Assembly (NCBI GenBank): GCA_044354975.1
Contig: JBIKZA010000015.1
Coordinates: forward strand, 1-41,585
From: CAIZGX01 sp044354975
GTDB lineage: Bacteria; Bacteroidota; Bacteroidia; Flavobacteriales_D; Sanyastnellaceae
Length of the DNA: 41,585 nucleotides
Reading direction: 5' to 3'
Under the pieces are notes generated by a model. It searched no databases. It saw only the letters and a program-made list of their open reading frames with translations, and was not told where the DNA came from. How positions within the stretch are numbered: the stretch's first letter is position 1; each line of letters begins with the position of its first letter. Position numbers and translations under genes: made by a program. This document shows positions 27,061-34,560 of the stretch, in pieces.

Positions 27061-27909
27061 TTATTTTTTCTTTGATTTATTTTTTTTGTTTTCCGAATTG
27101 AAAATCAAGTCTGGGTGAGTCCATTCACTTTCCTCACCCACCGGATTCTTCGCAACGTATTTTTGAGATGTACCGTTTGGTGCACCTATGAGTAGATTCA
27201 ACTCGAAATTCAAGTTTCCATGTGTCGTTAACTGACCGATAAGAACACAGTTCGTAGAAAGTGAATCGGCCCCTACAGAGCCTTTCCCTAAACAAGCCCA
27301 TGCGGCATTGTTAATCTCTAACTTGTTGGAAAGAGAGGCGGCTCCCAACACAAAAGACAAAGAGTCCATCTGGTAAAAGGTTGGAAACGGAATAAACTCA
27401 GCTCTTTTCATTCCGTCTTTTTCAAATAGCGGAACAATTTTCTTCTTGTTTCTGAAATATCCTTTTTCAAAAACAATAAATTCGTCTTTCATCGTGTCGT
27501 CATACTCCTTCAAAATTCCCAACTGACCCTCTCCGCAAGAACCTACCGAAAGCCACGAATCTAACAAAGCGATATTCTTCTTATAAGTACGTGCAGGGAT
27601 GATATTTGGTTGAATATTACCTGCTTCAATGTGATTGTAAAACTTCTCTGAAGATTGTATAATCAGCGGATGTGTTGGAGTTCCGTATGCTGCCTGAAAA
27701 CGATAACCCGGTTTTAAATCGACGTATATTCTATAAGTAACGCTGCCCTTGGGTAAATCGCCGCTGAATAATTTCCCGGCATTATCGGCTTTGGTAGAGA
27801 CGTAAAATTTCTCTACGATTATGCCTTCTAATCCGTCTTGCGCAATAGATGCACAACTCAACAAGAAACCAAAAAGAAATAGAGTTATTTTGTACACGAC
27901 TTTCTTCAT
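27061..27909 (-). CDS. Stand-alone GLEGI-VEK paralogue with basic tail
   Basis: A 282-residue protein, the first gene of the run. The shared domain spans about 26-270: GLEGIIVEKFYVSTKADNAG, GSVTYRIYVDLKPGYRF, SSEKFYNHIEAG, LLDSWLSVGSCGEGQLGIL and VLIGQLTTHGNLNFELNLLI. The usual DTDGSIGN motif is replaced by a Lys-rich segment around residues 138-170. There is no T9SS sorting domain; instead it ends in a very basic tail (NKKNKSKKK). The signal peptide ends SIAQ as in its paralogues, but an LLSC sequence four residues earlier could be a lipobox, so it could be either periplasmic/secreted or a lipoprotein. It may be the periplasmic or membrane-held version of the family. Confidence 0.82.
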   Translation of the reverse strand: MKKVVYKITLFLFGFLLSCASIAQDGLEGIIVEKFYVSTKADNAGKLFSGDLPKGSVTYRIYVDLKPGYRFQAAYGTPTHPLIIQSSEKFYNHIEAGNIQPNIIPARTYKKNIALLDSWLSVGSCGEGQLGILKEYDDTMKDEFIVFEKGYFRNKKKIVPLFEKDGMKRAEFIPFPTFYQMDSLSFVLGAASLSNKLEINNAAWACLGKGSVGADSLSTNCVLIGQLTTHGNLNFELNLLIGAPNGTSQKYVAKNPVGEESEWTHPDLIFNSENKKNKSKKK

Positions 27910-27920
27910 TTTATTACCCG

Positions 27921-28006
27921 CAAAAATATAAAACGCATCACCCGCAGATATTAATCAGATGTTATGAATAACGTTCAAATTCGAATGTATGTAAACAAAG
28001 TGTTAA
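27921..28006 (-). promoter_or_regulatory. Candidate promoter and paired TTAACA-type repeat upstream of the six-gene run
   Basis: In the 122-base gap, TATTTTTG on the minus strand (27921-27928) matches the Bacteroidota -7 consensus TAnnTTTG, 11 bases before the ATG. Further up, TTAACA-CTTTG-TTTACA (27990-28006, minus strand) forms a direct repeat with an 11-bp period, the arrangement used by PhoB/PhoP-type response regulators. No convincing -33 TTTG at correct spacing was found. Speculative. Confidence 0.3.
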
Positions 28007-28031
28007 GGAGTTTCAGAGGTATATTGCCTTT

Positions 28032-29612
28032 TTACAATTTCACAAATGTCTTGGCAATTCCGTTTATCCGAACAACGTAGTAACCCGCAGGGAATACCGA
28101 TACATCAATACTCGTTTGCGATCCTAAAACAGTGGAACTGTGCACCAATGCACCCAACGAATTAAAAATTTCAATTGAACTGAAAACTGTTGAAGTCAGG
28201 GACAGTGTAACTCTATCCGTTGCAGGATTTGGGAATAAGCTAAACGCGGCGGCAGACCATTCATCAACACCCACATCGGTGGTATTCGGATTACAATCGT
28301 CGTCTATTCCGTTCTCCCACACTTCTGTTGCAGCCGGGTTAATGGTTGCATTCGTATCGTCGCAATCATCGCCATTATCCACAAACAACTCTGTCGGGAT
28401 TAGACAGAAATCTTGTCCCGTTGCTGGGTCACCGTAGGTATCGCCGTCTGTATCTTCGTAAAACGTGGCGAACACGACGCTGTTGTCATTTTCACCGTCG
28501 CAATCTTCGTCAAGGCCGTTGCAAATCTCAATGGCATCTGGGTTCACGTAAGAACTAGCGTCATTGCAATCGAGGGCATTCGGTACAAATCCGAACGGCT
28601 GAGAACACGCATTTTGCATGTTTCCTGGGGTACCAAATCCGTCTAAGTCAAAATCAAAGTAGTAATTAATGAACACCAAGCCGTCGTCTGCCTGTTCGTT
28701 GCAATTCTCGTCCAGGCCGTTGCAAATCTCAGAGGCATTGGAATTGACAGAAGCATTGGTGTCTTCGCAATCGGTAGCGTTTGAAACATAGCCCGTTGGC
28801 TGAAAACATGAACTAATTAAAATATTCACACTACCAAACCCATCCGAATCTGAATCCATGTAGTAATTGCTGGGATTAAATCCTTCGTCTACCAGGTTAT
28901 CACAATCATCATCTATATTATTACAAAGCTCAGAAGCGTTTTCATTTACAGAAAAATTAGAGTCGTTGCAATCGTTTGAATTTGTTACAAAATTGGGCGG
29001 TTGAACGCAAAAAGCACCTGGGAAATTTAAATCTCCAAAACCATCTGCATCTGCATCGTAAAAGTACGTTACACTCGGGGAGACTGCAGCCAAGAGCGTA
29101 TCTGAATTTGAACAACCGAAGGCGTTCGTTCCGATGACAGAAATAGCACCGGATTCGTATACCAGTGTGCCGTAAGTATCGGAAACACCGTTGCTCCAAA
29201 TATAATCCAACGCTCCAGACGCAGCAAATTCAACGTAAGCACCTGCACATATTGTAAAATCGGCCCCTGCATAAACAACAGGCAACGGATTAATCTGCAC
29301 TGTAATATCGTTGTACGTGTGGCTACATTGCAGTAGCGCGTTTGTCACTTCTAAATGATAAACACCGGTTTGAGTGGCGAACACTGTTTCGGCATTCGGA
29401 AGTCCAAACGACTGTCCGTCCTTGTACCATTGGGAAGAAACGTTTACATAAACATCGGCGGATAATTCAATGGACTCACCTTCGCAGGCGGCAGTAAAAG
29501 CTGGTGTGTACACAACAGCCGATGACGTTCCGCAAGAGTCAATCTCAGTGATGCTAGCTTCAGCCCCGAGGGTACAAAAGAAAATAACGAGAAAGATCAG
29601 ACGTTGTTTCAT
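28032..29612 (-). CDS. T9SS protein with four MopE-type metal-binding repeats (short duplicate)
   Basis: A 526-residue secreted protein: signal peptide 1-20; two Ig-like domains at about 33-110 (CEGESIELSADVYVNVSSQW) and 112-175; four repeats of the putative metal-binding MopE family at about 182-245, 249-312, 316-380 and 383-445, each built as DxDxDGFG, a Cys, NxxDCNDxN, and ICNGLDEDCDG; and a T9SS sorting domain from about 455 (FSLFPNPATDRVTL). In the fourth repeat the first Cys of the last motif is Trp (EVWENGIDDDC). The acidic loops suggest calcium binding; copper binding is known only for MopE itself. The protein is a shortened copy of its upstream neighbour: Ig domains, repeats and tail align almost without gaps. 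Confidence 0.88.
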   Translation of the reverse strand: MKQRLIFLVIFFCTLGAEASITEIDSCGTSSAVVYTPAFTAACEGESIELSADVYVNVSSQWYKDGQSFGLPNAETVFATQTGVYHLEVTNALLQCSHTYNDITVQINPLPVVYAGADFTICAGAYVEFAASGALDYIWSNGVSDTYGTLVYESGAISVIGTNAFGCSNSDTLLAAVSPSVTYFYDADADGFGDLNFPGAFCVQPPNFVTNSNDCNDSNFSVNENASELCNNIDDDCDNLVDEGFNPSNYYMDSDSDGFGSVNILISSCFQPTGYVSNATDCEDTNASVNSNASEICNGLDENCNEQADDGLVFINYYFDFDLDGFGTPGNMQNACSQPFGFVPNALDCNDASSYVNPDAIEICNGLDEDCDGENDNSVVFATFYEDTDGDTYGDPATGQDFCLIPTELFVDNGDDCDDTNATINPAATEVWENGIDDDCNPNTTDVGVDEWSAAAFSLFPNPATDRVTLSLTSTVFSSIEIFNSLGALVHSSTVLGSQTSIDVSVFPAGYYVVRINGIAKTFVKL

Positions 29613-29661
29613 TGCTAAAAATTTGCATAAAGTACAGGATTTCTTTGTTCTTGTTAATTAA
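29613..29661 (-). promoter_or_regulatory. Upstream element conserved between the two MopE-repeat genes (copy 1)
   Basis: TTAATTAA (29654-29661) lies 42 bases before the ATG, exactly as in the other MopE-repeat gene (34320-34327). Between the -24 and -1 positions the two leaders agree at TGT-CTT--TGCAAA-TT-T. The duplication therefore included the promoter/leader, or selection keeps it. Confidence 0.55.
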
Positions 29662-30012
29662 CTTAAAAAAATGAATACGTTATGTTTTCGTCTGTAATGT
29701 TAGCCTCGTGTAACACGTCTGTTGCAAGTGCAACGAAAGTGGCGTAGCCACGAATGCCGCAGGCGAATGCCTTTGATAATAGGTTAGAATGGGTAAGAAC
29801 GGGTAAGAAAAGGGAAGGATAAACAACGAAGTTCAAACAACGAAGTTCCCGAACCCTTTAGGGCGACATCCGAAATGCCCCCAGTGAAGCTGGGGGAAAA
29901 AGGTTTAGAATAATACAAATTCTTAAAAGAGGAGAACTATCTCATAATTCTATCCCCCAGCTTCACTGGGGGCATTTCGGATGCCGCTCGCAGAGCGAGC
30001 TCGATGTAAGAA
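29662..30012. repeat. Intergenic palindrome cluster with perfect 31-bp inverted repeat
   Basis: About 350 bases without a gene but full of symmetry. A perfect 31-bp inverted repeat (29867-29897 and 29953-29983) is separated by 55 AT-rich bases; each arm contains its own hairpin (7-bp stem cccccag/ctggggg with a 5-base loop). Beside it are a gctcgc/gcgagc hairpin (29986-30000), smaller ones at 29707-29717 (cgtg/cacg), 29721-29734 (gttgc/gcaac) and 29739-29751 (gtggc/gccac), a 14-bp perfect tandem repeat (29821-29834 and 29835-29848), and a 10-bp near-tandem of gggtaagaa (29791-29810). This resembles a REP- or MITE-like intergenic mosaic. No transposase and no clear target duplication are seen. 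Confidence 0.85.
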
Positions 30013-33000
30013 TTACAGTTTCACAAATGTCTTGCTCATTCCATTCACGCGAACAAGATAATATCCTGGTGGAAATACCGATACATCGATAATCGTCTGC
30101 GATCCAAAAACGTTAGATGTGTGAACCAATGCCCCGAGAGTATTAACTATTTCAAGTGTGGTAGCCTCCGATGAAGATCGTGAAATTGTAATTCTTTCAG
30201 CAGTCGGATTCGGGAATAAGTTAAACGCGAATGCAGACAATTCTCCAACACTCACATCGCTCGTATTCGGATTACAATCGTCGTCTATTCCATTCTCCCA
30301 AACTTCTGTTGCAGCTGGATTAACCAAGGCGTTTGTATCGTCGCAATCGGTATCGTTCGTTACAAACAGACTACCAGGATCAGTACAAAAACTCTCGCTG
30401 TTGTTTATGTCGCCGAATGTGTCGCCATCTGCGTCTGCGTAGTATGCTGAATATGTCAAACCATTATCTATCTCACCGTTGCAATCGTCATCGATGTCGT
30501 TACAAATCTCAGTCGCCGCGGTATTCACAGAGAAGTTCATATCGTTACAATCCAGAGAATTGTCGACATATCCTGCCGGTGTTGCACAAGCAAATTCAAT
30601 GAAATCTGCAGTTCCGAAACCATCCTGATCGAAATCGTAATAGTAGTTGCTGAACACTAATCCTTCATCTATTTGTCCGTTGCAATTCTCATCGGCGTTG
30701 TTACAAGTTTCGGAAGCACTTTCATTGATTGAGAAATTCGCATCGTTACAATCTGTTGCATTTGTTACATATCCCGCTGGCTGAACGCATGTGATCGATA
30801 GGATATTCAAATCACCGAACCCATCGCCATCAGCATCGAAATAAAAATTCTCATTAGCTATGGTTGTTACAACCAATGTATCTGAATCTTGACAACCAAA
30901 TGCATTCGTTCCAATCACTGAAATTTCTTCTACTGTAAATACGAGCGTTCCGTTTGTGTTTGAAACACCATTGCTCCAAACATAGTCCGATGCTCCACTT
31001 GCAGTGAATTCAACATATGTCCCTTCACAAACAGTAACATCTACACCTGCGAATACGACAGGAAGTTCATTCACTTGAACATTCCATTCTTGAGAAGACT
31101 CGCAGCCAAATTCATTCGTACCAACAGCAGTGTATACTTCCGAAACCGCTGGAGTAACTGATGAACCGTTTGCAATAGTTCCATTCCAAACAATGCTTTC
31201 AGCACCTTGTGCGCTCAGTTGAATTTCATCACCCACGCAAATTGCAGCATCTGCAGGAATAGTTAGCACCGGCAATGAATTAATGGTTACCACTATGTCG
31301 CTGTAAGAATGATTGCACTGTAGAAGCGCATTGGAAACCTCTAAATGATAAACACCACTTTCAGTAGCAGAAATAGATCCTGCGTTCATCATTCCAAATG
31401 CCTGACCGTCTTTGAACCATTGTGAACTCACATTTGCATTCACAGTTGCCGATAATTCAATCGACTCTCCAGCGCAAGCCGAAGTGTTCGTTGGTGCGGT
31501 AACTACTGCTGATAGAGAAGCGCACGTATTCACAGCAAAAATCGATAAAGTGCTACTCACTTCATTCGCCAAAATAACAATGGCTTGTCCGTTTGGAGAA
31601 TCCTCTGCCGAGATGAAAATAATTCCTTCAGCACCTAAATCTGGACCGCTTCCGTTCAAGGTTCTGTTGTTTACGTAGGTAACAAAAACTGGAGCGCTTG
31701 GATTTTCAACATTGAAAACCATACATCCACCCACACGCTCTAACGCTATAAATGCGTAGTGAATTCCGTTTATTACTGACACGGTTACTCCTTCCGGCTC
31801 TGGACCTTTGTCGTCGCTTCTGTTCTTAGAAGTTGCAGCACCGGTAGTGTTAGATGCATTGAAGAAAGCAGAAGTCAAAGGAGAGTTCGCAGTAATTTTT
31901 TCAAACAAATCTTTCGAATCGAAAACCAATGCGTTAGTTGCGGCGTTGCGAATCGTGAACGAGCGAGAGCCCATCACATGTAACTCGTCGTAGTCGCCAT
32001 CTCCGTCTGTATCACCTGAATATTTCAAAGCGCTTAGTCGTCCTAAGAACTTGTTGTTTCGAAGAATTGATGCGTCTGGGAAGGCAGTAGCATCCAATGT
32101 GTTGAAGGTGCTTGAAGAAATTCTATTCGCATCAGTCACAGAACCGAATTCACGTGAATCACCTTCATTCGCCATAAACACATAGCCGTTTCCGCCAATG
32201 GTTGAATAAGAAATGGCATCAGGCATGTATGCTCCTTTGATAGGGATTCCAGAGGTATTCAAAATTGCACCGCTTTGATCAGAGGCATCTAATGAATTTC
32301 CTGAACCAGCAGAATAATCTGCATAACCCAATGGAAGAAGAGATTCAATGGTAGTCGTAACTAAATTCAATACGAGTATCGCATTGTTTTCTTGAAGTGT
32401 AACATACGCCTTGGTGTTGTCGTCTGAAACAGCAACATACTCTGGCTCTAAATCCTGAGCAACCGTTGCAGAAGTTGAAAATATTCTTATGCCTTGTGCA
32501 CGAAGAGCAACTTCTTGTCCGTTGAATTGAGTCAACATAATCTGAGTCGCGTTTGCACTTGTTAAGTTTGCAACTCCTCCGCTAATATCTACTACCGTTA
32601 TAGAACCTTCTGGATCGATTGAATAAGTCCCGTTTGGCTCGCCCTCGTTAGCTGTAATTACTTTTGTGTAATCCTTAGAGAAAGTAATCATATCTGGCAT
32701 TGCCCCGGTAGGCACTTCATTTAAGAAAACACCATTGATATCAAAAAAGACAATCTTACCGTTTGATTGTGCATCTAAATTTTCAATGGAAACAGCAACA
32801 ATTCCGTTGTGCACTGCAATTGAGTTAATGTTTCCGTGTGGAGCCATGCTTATTGAAGACAATAAAACTGGCGCAGCTGGATTCGAGAAATTAACGATGT
32901 CCATTTTCCCAGCGATACTGTTCGCAATAAATAAGCGCTGACTTTGCGCATCGTGTGCAACAATTTCTGCAGAGTTCGCACCAGCAGCGCCATTTGAAAA

Positions 33001-34278
33001 GCTGTTAAGCAAAGTTAAGTTTAGCTCATTTGAAGAAACAATGTTCTCTTGCTCGTTGTCTTTGATGAAGACAATTCTGTAATTGTTGGTTGCGTTCACA
33101 ACACCGTTATCTGTTGAAGCAATTTTCACAACAATACGTTCCGCATTTTCAATCAACGCGTCATCAACAAGTGTGATCGTGTGATTGCTCACCCCGTTTG
33201 TTAATGGCTGAATTGTCATGGTGTTTGTCCATGTATAGTCAACCCCTTCTGTTGCATTCGAGTATACAGAAAGCGAGAATTGAAGATTAATAGGCAGTGC
33301 ATTTGCATTTGTAACGGTTACAGGAATAGATACTGTTCCTGCGTTTTCGTTTACTTGAATGAAATTGGAAGCAGATGCAATACTTACTTCCGATTGCGGA
33401 CAACCGGCATTCACCAATCCGTCACAGTTATCATCTATCAAATTCGCGCAGTTCTCGGAAGCTCCGGGAGAAATAGCAGCAACGTTGTCGTCACAATCTG
33501 TGTTTAAAAGAACATAACCAACTGTTGCGGTGCAACTAACAATAGAGGTTGTCGAAACGCCATAACCATCTCCGTCTTGATCGAGGTAGTATGTTAGTCC
33601 GTATGTGCAAGAGTTATCGCTTGTTGTTGCTGTGCTGCTGTAGTTGCAGGCAAGAGCGTCCATGCAACCTGTAACAGGATTAACGGGTTGTATAGAGGTG
33701 CTTGGTGAACCCACATTCATTGCAGCATCTGCGCTATTTACAGTAACCTGACTTTGAATTGTACCTAATGTGCTTAACAATCCAACGTTTGATGCGCCCA
33801 CAAACATGGGATCAAAATTTCCTGAACTATTGTATCCCCAATAAAACGAGTAACCAGCCGTAGCCGCGCCAAAACTTACTCGCCACACTTCTGTTCCACT
33901 CGCGTCAAAAACAATCACGCCATCTCCACTAGAAGAAAGACCAATTTGAGTACCAGTGTAAGTTCCTACCTGAACGCTTGAAGATAATCCCCAAAATGTT
34001 CTGAATGTTGTCGCATAGGCTGCGCTCGCATTTTCACAAAACATCACTCGCTCATTCGGAGCAATGGATGTCACGCCGTTAAGCAAAAACGACGTCGCTA
34101 ATCCAAATGAACTATCGTCTACTTTCCATCCTGTTATATCAACGGCAGTTGCACCGTAATTCGTCAATTCAAACCAATCAGATGTACCTCCGCTGGACAC
34201 AACTTCGGTGATGCGCACTTGAGATTGCACGTTTAACGAACTGAATAAAATAGCGAGAAAAAATAAAACCTGTTTCAT
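30013..34278 (-). CDS. Large T9SS protein: lamin-tail, MopE repeats, Calx-beta, choice-of-anchor I domain
   Basis: The start is chosen at ATG 34278 (MKQVLFFLAILFSSLNVQSQ, signal peptide); the frame runs 27 bases further up without credible signal. Of about 1421 residues, in order: a lamin-tail-like domain about 20-140 (ITEVVSSGGTSDWFELTNYG); a GCMDALACNY motif near 204; one MopE-type repeat about 230-293; a Calx-beta domain about 297-415; a choice-of-anchor I beta-propeller about 420-925 (IVAHDAQSQRLFIANS, DLEPEYVAVSDDNTKAYVT, VFMANEGDSREFG, KGPEPEGVTV); two to three Ig-like domains; three or four more MopE-type repeats; and a T9SS tail (FNLFPNPTAERITI). The propeller family occurs in secreted phosphatase-like or adhesive proteins. 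The C-terminal third is the parent or sister of the downstream gene. Confidence 0.87.
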   Translation of the reverse strand: MKQVLFFLAILFSSLNVQSQVRITEVVSSGGTSDWFELTNYGATAVDITGWKVDDSSFGLATSFLLNGVTSIAPNERVMFCENASAAYATTFRTFWGLSSSVQVGTYTGTQIGLSSSGDGVIVFDASGTEVWRVSFGAATAGYSFYWGYNSSGNFDPMFVGASNVGLLSTLGTIQSQVTVNSADAAMNVGSPSTSIQPVNPVTGCMDALACNYSSTATTSDNSCTYGLTYYLDQDGDGYGVSTTSIVSCTATVGYVLLNTDCDDNVAAISPGASENCANLIDDNCDGLVNAGCPQSEVSIASASNFIQVNENAGTVSIPVTVTNANALPINLQFSLSVYSNATEGVDYTWTNTMTIQPLTNGVSNHTITLVDDALIENAERIVVKIASTDNGVVNATNNYRIVFIKDNEQENIVSSNELNLTLLNSFSNGAAGANSAEIVAHDAQSQRLFIANSIAGKMDIVNFSNPAAPVLLSSISMAPHGNINSIAVHNGIVAVSIENLDAQSNGKIVFFDINGVFLNEVPTGAMPDMITFSKDYTKVITANEGEPNGTYSIDPEGSITVVDISGGVANLTSANATQIMLTQFNGQEVALRAQGIRIFSTSATVAQDLEPEYVAVSDDNTKAYVTLQENNAILVLNLVTTTIESLLPLGYADYSAGSGNSLDASDQSGAILNTSGIPIKGAYMPDAISYSTIGGNGYVFMANEGDSREFGSVTDANRISSSTFNTLDATAFPDASILRNNKFLGRLSALKYSGDTDGDGDYDELHVMGSRSFTIRNAATNALVFDSKDLFEKITANSPLTSAFFNASNTTGAATSKNRSDDKGPEPEGVTVSVINGIHYAFIALERVGGCMVFNVENPSAPVFVTYVNNRTLNGSGPDLGAEGIIFISAEDSPNGQAIVILANEVSSTLSIFAVNTCASLSAVVTAPTNTSACAGESIELSATVNANVSSQWFKDGQAFGMMNAGSISATESGVYHLEVSNALLQCNHSYSDIVVTINSLPVLTIPADAAICVGDEIQLSAQGAESIVWNGTIANGSSVTPAVSEVYTAVGTNEFGCESSQEWNVQVNELPVVFAGVDVTVCEGTYVEFTASGASDYVWSNGVSNTNGTLVFTVEEISVIGTNAFGCQDSDTLVVTTIANENFYFDADGDGFGDLNILSITCVQPAGYVTNATDCNDANFSINESASETCNNADENCNGQIDEGLVFSNYYYDFDQDGFGTADFIEFACATPAGYVDNSLDCNDMNFSVNTAATEICNDIDDDCNGEIDNGLTYSAYYADADGDTFGDINNSESFCTDPGSLFVTNDTDCDDTNALVNPAATEVWENGIDDDCNPNTSDVSVGELSAFAFNLFPNPTAERITISRSSSEATTLEIVNTLGALVHTSNVFGSQTIIDVSVFPPGYYLVRVNGMSKTFVKL

Positions 34279-34327
34279 CGTGAGAATTTTGCACGAAGAA
34301 CACATTTAACTTCTATTTCTTAATTAA
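34279..34327 (-). promoter_or_regulatory. Upstream element conserved between the two MopE-repeat genes (copy 2)
   Basis: TTAATTAA at 34320-34327 is 42 bases before the ATG at 34278, with the same TGT-CTT--TGCAAA-TT-T pattern nearer the start as in the copy at 29613-29661. The conserved spacing also supports ATG 34278 as the true start. Confidence 0.55.
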
Positions 34328-34420
34328 GCCTATATCAAGGGTTAGTTATGTATCTGGAAAAATTGTTAACTGGGCGTAATGAAAAGGTTCTTCGTTTGTT
34401 AACAGATGTTCTGCTAAAAA

Positions 34421-34493
34421 TACCCCCGCCGTGACTCGAACACGGATTAGCTGTTTAGGAAACGGCCGTTTTATCCTGTTAAACTACGGGGGC
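34421..34493 (-). tRNA. tRNA-Arg (anticodon CCU)
   Basis: Read on the minus strand, a 73-base cloverleaf forms: acceptor stem GCCCCCG with CGGGGGU (a G-U at the terminal pair) and discriminator A; D stem GUUU/AAAC; anticodon loop UUCCUAA with anticodon CCU; variable loop of four; T stem CCGUG/CACGG with loop TTCGAGT. No CCA is encoded. The anticodon stem (GCCGU/ACAGC) has one C-A mismatch at pair 29-41. It reads AGG arginine codons. It stands alone between divergent protein genes. Confidence 0.93.
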
Positions 34494-34527
34494 AATGATT
34501 TTCAATTGCAAATCTCGGCATAATTCA

Positions 34528-34556
34528 GTTGTAGAACACATTTGATGTTATTTTTG
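34528..34556 (+). promoter_or_regulatory. Candidate Bacteroidota promoter for the MbnP/MbnH pair
   Basis: GTTG (34528-34531) and TATTTTTG (34549-34556), 17 bases apart, fit the TTTG/TAnnTTTG pattern of Bacteroidota primary sigma promoters. The -7 element ends four bases before the ATG at 34561, so the transcript would be nearly or completely leaderless. Confidence 0.4.
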
Positions 34557-34560
34557 AAGT

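Noticed and set aside
29867..29983. Complete insertion sequence
   Set aside because: The unit is 117 bp with no coding capacity, and no target-site duplication is visible beside the arms.
29700..30000. CRISPR array
   Set aside because: Repeats are inverted and of different kinds, with no regular direct repeat-spacer pattern and no cas genes.
30150..30610. Plus-strand open frames opposite the MopE-type repeats
   Set aside because: They mirror the repetitive coding sequence on the other strand and show no domain, signal peptide or start context.
34279..34305. N-terminal extension of the large MopE-repeat protein to 34305
   Set aside because: The signal peptide starts at Met 34278, and the leader before it is conserved with the duplicate gene as non-coding DNA.
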